NCBI GenBank assembly: GCA_025965175.1
Contig: JAOPXL010000025.1
Location: forward strand, 1 to 37,979
Direction: 5' to 3'
From: Aeromicrobium sp.
GTDB lineage: Bacteria > Actinomycetota > Actinomycetes > Propionibacteriales > Nocardioidaceae
DNA length: 37,979 nucleotides
The translations under genes and the position numbers were made by a program. Below, piece after piece: positions 35,501 to 37,979 of this stretch; the first letter of the stretch is position 1; each line of letters starts with the position of its first letter. The notes beneath the pieces are model-generated. The model had not been told where the DNA came from. It made no database searches and saw only the letters and a list, made by a program, of their open reading frames with translations.

Positions 35501-35506
35501 TAAGAT
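35501..35506 (+). promoter_or_regulatory. Leaderless -10 element for the Cys-rich small protein
   Basis: TAAGAT is followed by TGTCGG (6 bases) and GTG 35513. The iron box ends 6 bases before it. Confidence 0.65.
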
Positions 35507-35512
35507 TGTCGG

Positions 35513-35680
35513 GTGCCGAAGCCTCCGAAGAAGAAGTGCTGCAGCGACAAGCCCGCCTGCAAGCGCTGCCCCCTCCGCATGATGCGCGAGGGCACTCTTC
35601 CCGAGGGCTACACCGTCAAGAAGCGCAAGCTCGTCAAGGTCAAGGACGCGCAGAAGACCAAGTCGAAGATCGCCGCCTGA
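35513..35680 (+). CDS. 55-residue Cys-rich basic protein
   Basis: It starts at GTG 35513 and reads VPKPPKKKCCSDKPACKRCP, then a basic tail ending TKSKIAA. Four cysteines in the first 19 residues (CC-x5-C-x2-C) suggest a metal site or Fe-S/Zn binding, and the rest is Lys/Arg-rich. Short actinobacterial proteins with the CKRCP motif are widespread as far as I recall, but none has a known role to my knowledge. The leaderless promoter directly abuts an iron box, so it should be switched off when iron is plentiful, opposite a ferritin gene. Confidence 0.8.
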   Translation: MPKPPKKKCCSDKPACKRCPLRMMREGTLPEGYTVKKRKLVKVKDAQKTKSKIAA

Positions 35681-35752
35681 GCGGTGTCCTGAGCCTAGGG
35701 CACGCGGCCGCGTCGCTGCCACGAAGGAGTGGCTCGCCTCACCCCGGCGTCG

Positions 35753-35758
35753 TAGCGT
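35753..35758 (+). promoter_or_regulatory. Leaderless -10 element for the PEP mutase-family gene
   Basis: TAGCGT is followed by 7 bases and ATG 35766, without a ribosome site. Confidence 0.45.
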
Positions 35759-35765
35759 GGAGTGC

Positions 35766-36551
35766 ATGATCGACACCTCATCCCTGTCCGCCCAGTCCCA
35801 CCAGCTCCTCGCCCTGCACACGGCACCGACGCTGCTCAAGGTCGTCAACGTGTGGGACGCCATCAGCGCCCGAGTCGTCTCGGAGGTCCAGGGCGTCACT
35901 GCCCTCGCCACGGCCAGCCACTCGATCGCGGCCGCGTACGGCTACGAGGACGGTGAGAACATCCCCGTCGAGCTCATGATCGAGGCGATCGGCACGATCG
36001 TCTCGGCGACCGAGCTGCCCGTCACCGCCGATCTGGAGGCCGGCTACGGCAACCCCGGGGAGACGACCCGCATGGCGATCCAGGTCGGTGCCGTCGGCGC
36101 CAATCTCGAGGACCAGTTGAAGCCTCTGCCCGAGGCCGTCGCCGCGGTCGAGGCCGTGCTCGGGGCCGGCCAGGCGGAGGGGATCGACTTCGTGCTCAAC
36201 GCGCGGACCGACGCGTTCGTCAAGGCCGGCGACCGCCCGCACGCCGACGTGCTGGTCGACGCGATCGAGCGCGGCAAGGCATACCTCGCGGCCGGCGCGC
36301 CCGTCGTGTTCGTCCCCGGGAAGGTCTCGGAGGATGACATCAAGGCATTCGTGGACGCGTGGGGCCCGCAGAAGCTCACCCTGATCGGCGCGCCCGGGTC
36401 CGTGCCGCTGGCCCGCATGGAGGAGCTCGGCGTGGCGCGCGTGTCGTACGGCCCGTTCAGCCAGTCCGTCGCCCTGATGGCGCTGCAGGACCTGACGACC
36501 GAGATCATCGGCGGCGGAGCGCTCCCGGCTGACTTCCGCGTCCTCAACTGA
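35766..36551 (+). CDS. Isocitrate lyase/PEP mutase-family protein
   Basis: A 261-residue single-domain (beta/alpha)8 protein of the PEP mutase/isocitrate lyase superfamily. Typical segments are KVVNVWDAISARVVSEV, ATASHSIAAAYGYEDGE, PVTADLEAGYGNPGETT (metal-binding acidic loop), GAVGANLEDQ, FVLNARTDAFVKAGD and GAPVVFVPGKVSEDDI. The KKCGH motif of true isocitrate lyase is absent, so it is not aceA. Relatives act on PEP-, oxaloacetate- or methylisocitrate-like acids; the reaction here is unknown. It converges with the mutase gene, with an elaborate palindrome between. Confidence 0.88.
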   Translation: MIDTSSLSAQSHQLLALHTAPTLLKVVNVWDAISARVVSEVQGVTALATASHSIAAAYGYEDGENIPVELMIEAIGTIVSATELPVTADLEAGYGNPGETTRMAIQVGAVGANLEDQLKPLPEAVAAVEAVLGAGQAEGIDFVLNARTDAFVKAGDRPHADVLVDAIERGKAYLAAGAPVVFVPGKVSEDDIKAFVDAWGPQKLTLIGAPGSVPLARMEELGVARVSYGPFSQSVALMALQDLTTEIIGGGALPADFRVLN

Positions 36552-36553
36552 GG

Positions 36554-36645
36554 TCGGTCTACCACGGTCCCTGGGCAAGCCCGCGCCTCCCGTGGGACAT
36601 GTCCCACGGTACGAGCAGGTCTGCCGAGGGACCGTGGTAAACCGA
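36554..36645. repeat. Compound palindromic element between convergent genes
   Basis: The outer arms TCGGTCTACCACGGTCCCT (36554-36572) and 36627-36645 are reverse complements at 18 of 19 positions, and flanking bases 36553/36646 also pair. Within the loop lies a second, perfect 20-bp palindrome, CCGTGGGACATGTCCCACGG (36590-36609). The element starts 3 bases after the PEP mutase-family stop and ends 9 bases before the mutase stop. Confidence 0.85.
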
Positions 36646-36653
36646 CGAACCGG

Positions 36654-37979
36654 TCACGCCGGCAAGTCGTTGGCCTTGCGGATCTCGTCGACGATCCGGT
36701 CCATGATCGGGGTCATGCCGAAATCCTTCGGCGTGAACACCGCGGCGACGCCGGCGGCCTCCATGCGGCGGGCGTCGGACTCCGGGATGATCCCGCCGAC
36801 GATCAACGGGACGTCGCCGATGCCGGCCTCCTGCATCGCACGCTGCACGTCCGGGACGAGCTCCATGTGCGAGCCCGACAGGATCGACAGGCCGACGGCG
36901 TGCACGTCCTCGGCCACCGCGGCCGCGACGATCTGCGCCGGCGTCAGCCGGATGCCCTGGTAGACGACCTCGAACCCGGCGTCGCGGGCCCGGACCGCGA
37001 CCTGCTCGGCACCGTTGGAGTGCCCGTCCAGACCCGGCTTGCCGACGAGGAACCGCAGCCGCGTGCCCAGCTCGTCGCCGGTCGAGCGCACGCGCTCGCG
37101 CAGCGCAGTCAGGTCGGCGCCCGCCTCGGCGACGCTGGCGACACCGCTGACGCCGGTGGGCGCGCGGTACTCGCCGAACACCTCGCGCAGCGCTCCGGCC
37201 CACTCACCGACGGTCGCGCCGGCACGGACGGCCGCGAGGGTCGCCTCCATCAGGTTGGTGTCACCCTTGGCCTCGCTCTGCAGACGGTGCAGCGCCTCGT
37301 CGACGGCACCCTGGTCGCGCTGCGACCGCCACGTCTGGACGTCGGCGATCGCGTTGGCCTCGGCCTCGGGGTCGGCGGTCATGATCGCGGTGTCCAGGTC
37401 GGCGGTCAGCGGCGAGGGCTCGGTCTCGGTATAGGAGTTGACGCCGACGACCTTCATCTCCCCGGCCTCGATCCGGGCGCGGCGCTCCGAGTGCGAGCCG
37501 ACCAGCGCCTGCTTCATGTAGCCCGACTCGACCGCGGCAACGGCACCGCCCATCGCCTGCACGCGGTCGATCTCGGCCTTGGCGCCCTCGATCAGCTCGC
37601 TGACCTTGGCCTCGATGACCACGGACCCCTCGAAGATGTCGTCGTACTCGAGCAGATCGGACTCGAACGCCAGCACCTGCTGCAGCCGCAGGGACCACTG
37701 CTGGTCCCACGGGCGGGGCAGGCCGAGCGCCTCGTTCCATGCCGGCAGCTGCACGGCGCGGGCCCGGGCGTCCTTGCTCAGCGTCACGCCGAGCATCTCC
37801 AGGACGATGCGCTGCACGTTGTTCTCGGGCTGCGCCTCGGTGAGCCCCAGCGAGTTGACCTGGACGCCGTAGCGGAGCCGGCGCATCTTGGGGTCCTGCA
37901 CGCCGTAGCGCTCGCGGGTGATCTCGTCCCACAGCCGCCCGAAGGCGCGCATCTTGCACATCTCCTCCACGAAGCGCAC
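36654..37979 (-). CDS. ecm: Ethylmalonyl-CoA mutase (B12-dependent; partial, N-terminus outside window)
   Basis: The C-terminal 441 residues of a coenzyme-B12 acyl-CoA mutase; the frame is open to the right edge. The substrate barrel shows RRLRYGVQVNSLGLTEAQPE, LPAWNEALGLPRPWDQQWS and GGAVAAVESGYMKQALV. The B12 domain has FLVGKPGLDGHSNGAEQ, containing DxHxxG (D-G-H-S-N-G), then VGLSILSGSHMELVPDVQRA and GGIIPESDARRMEAAGVAAV. GKPGLDGHSNGAEQ is the MeaA/Ecm form; methylmalonyl-CoA mutase has AKMGQDGHDRG-like sequence there. It turns (2R)-ethylmalonyl-CoA into methylsuccinyl-CoA, downstream of Ccr and the epimerase. Full enzymes are about 660 residues, so roughly 220 residues are missing. Confidence 0.93.
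   Translation of the reverse strand: MRFVEEMCKMRAFGRLWDEITRERYGVQDPKMRRLRYGVQVNSLGLTEAQPENNVQRIVLEMLGVTLSKDARARAVQLPAWNEALGLPRPWDQQWSLRLQQVLAFESDLLEYDDIFEGSVVIEAKVSELIEGAKAEIDRVQAMGGAVAAVESGYMKQALVGSHSERRARIEAGEMKVVGVNSYTETEPSPLTADLDTAIMTADPEAEANAIADVQTWRSQRDQGAVDEALHRLQSEAKGDTNLMEATLAAVRAGATVGEWAGALREVFGEYRAPTGVSGVASVAEAGADLTALRERVRSTGDELGTRLRFLVGKPGLDGHSNGAEQVAVRARDAGFEVVYQGIRLTPAQIVAAAVAEDVHAVGLSILSGSHMELVPDVQRAMQEAGIGDVPLIVGGIIPESDARRMEAAGVAAVFTPKDFGMTPIMDRIVDEIRKANDLPA

Noticed and set aside
35766-36551. Isocitrate lyase (aceA)
   Set aside because: Too short, and the KKCGH motif is missing; it belongs to the wider PEP mutase/isocitrate lyase superfamily.
36654-37979. Methylmalonyl-CoA mutase large subunit
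   Set aside because: The B12 domain has GKPGLDGHSNGAEQ, the MeaA/ethylmalonyl-CoA mutase form, not the AKMGQDGHDRG type.

Overview
The window is very GC-rich and its codons end mostly in G or C. It is densely packed, uses GTG and TTG starts, has many leaderless promoters, and carries NucS mismatch repair, a GlgE/TreYZ glucan-trehalose system, crotonyl-CoA carboxylase/reductase and a DtxR/IdeR-type iron box. Together these point to the chromosome of a high-GC actinobacterium, most likely of the Nocardioides/Aeromicrobium type (an inference from gene content; no marker RNA is present). I see no rRNA, tRNA, CRISPR array or intact mobile element.

Left part (1-15.6 kb): an alpha-glucan and trehalose region, mostly on the minus strand. 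It holds glgE (cut by the window edge), a first glgX, treZ, then malQ-glgX-treY; glgX and treY overlap by 4 bp. Plus-strand genes sit between them: a PhzF-like isomerase translationally coupled to a YtcJ-like amidohydrolase, and a UbiA-type prenyltransferase. A small DoxX-like membrane protein lies on the minus strand.

Middle part (15.6-25.3 kb): an enoyl-CoA hydratase, then a patch of gene decay (an S1C/HtrA-like protease broken by two frameshifts, facing a remnant of an MFS-type transporter), a GNAT-NUDIX fusion, a lipoprotein plus membrane protein pair, a thioredoxin-TPR protein, a PH-domain membrane protein and a tiny membrane protein. After these come meaB, an acetyl-CoA acetyltransferase and, divergently, methylmalonyl/ethylmalonyl-CoA epimerase.

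Right part (25.3-38 kb): a membrane-anchored unknown, a secreted DUF4397 protein with a class F sortase, ccr, a DivIVA/FilP-like coiled-coil protein, an alpha/beta hydrolase with a small zinc-finger-like protein, a rearranged 3-hydroxybutyryl-CoA dehydrogenase, a lipoprotein coupled to nucS, ferritin with an overlapping subtilisin-inhibitor-like lipoprotein, a divergent 55-residue Cys-rich protein behind an iron box, a PEP mutase/isocitrate lyase-family protein, and the C-terminal two thirds of ethylmalonyl-CoA mutase at the right edge.

Two themes stand out. First, both trehalose/glucan routes (GlgE maltosyl transfer and TreX-TreY-TreZ) lie within 15 kb. Second, the first half of the ethylmalonyl-CoA pathway (thiolase, Hbd, crotonase, Ccr, epimerase, Ecm and the GTPase chaperone MeaB) is scattered over 22 kb. 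Its genes are separated by housekeeping genes rather than forming one operon.
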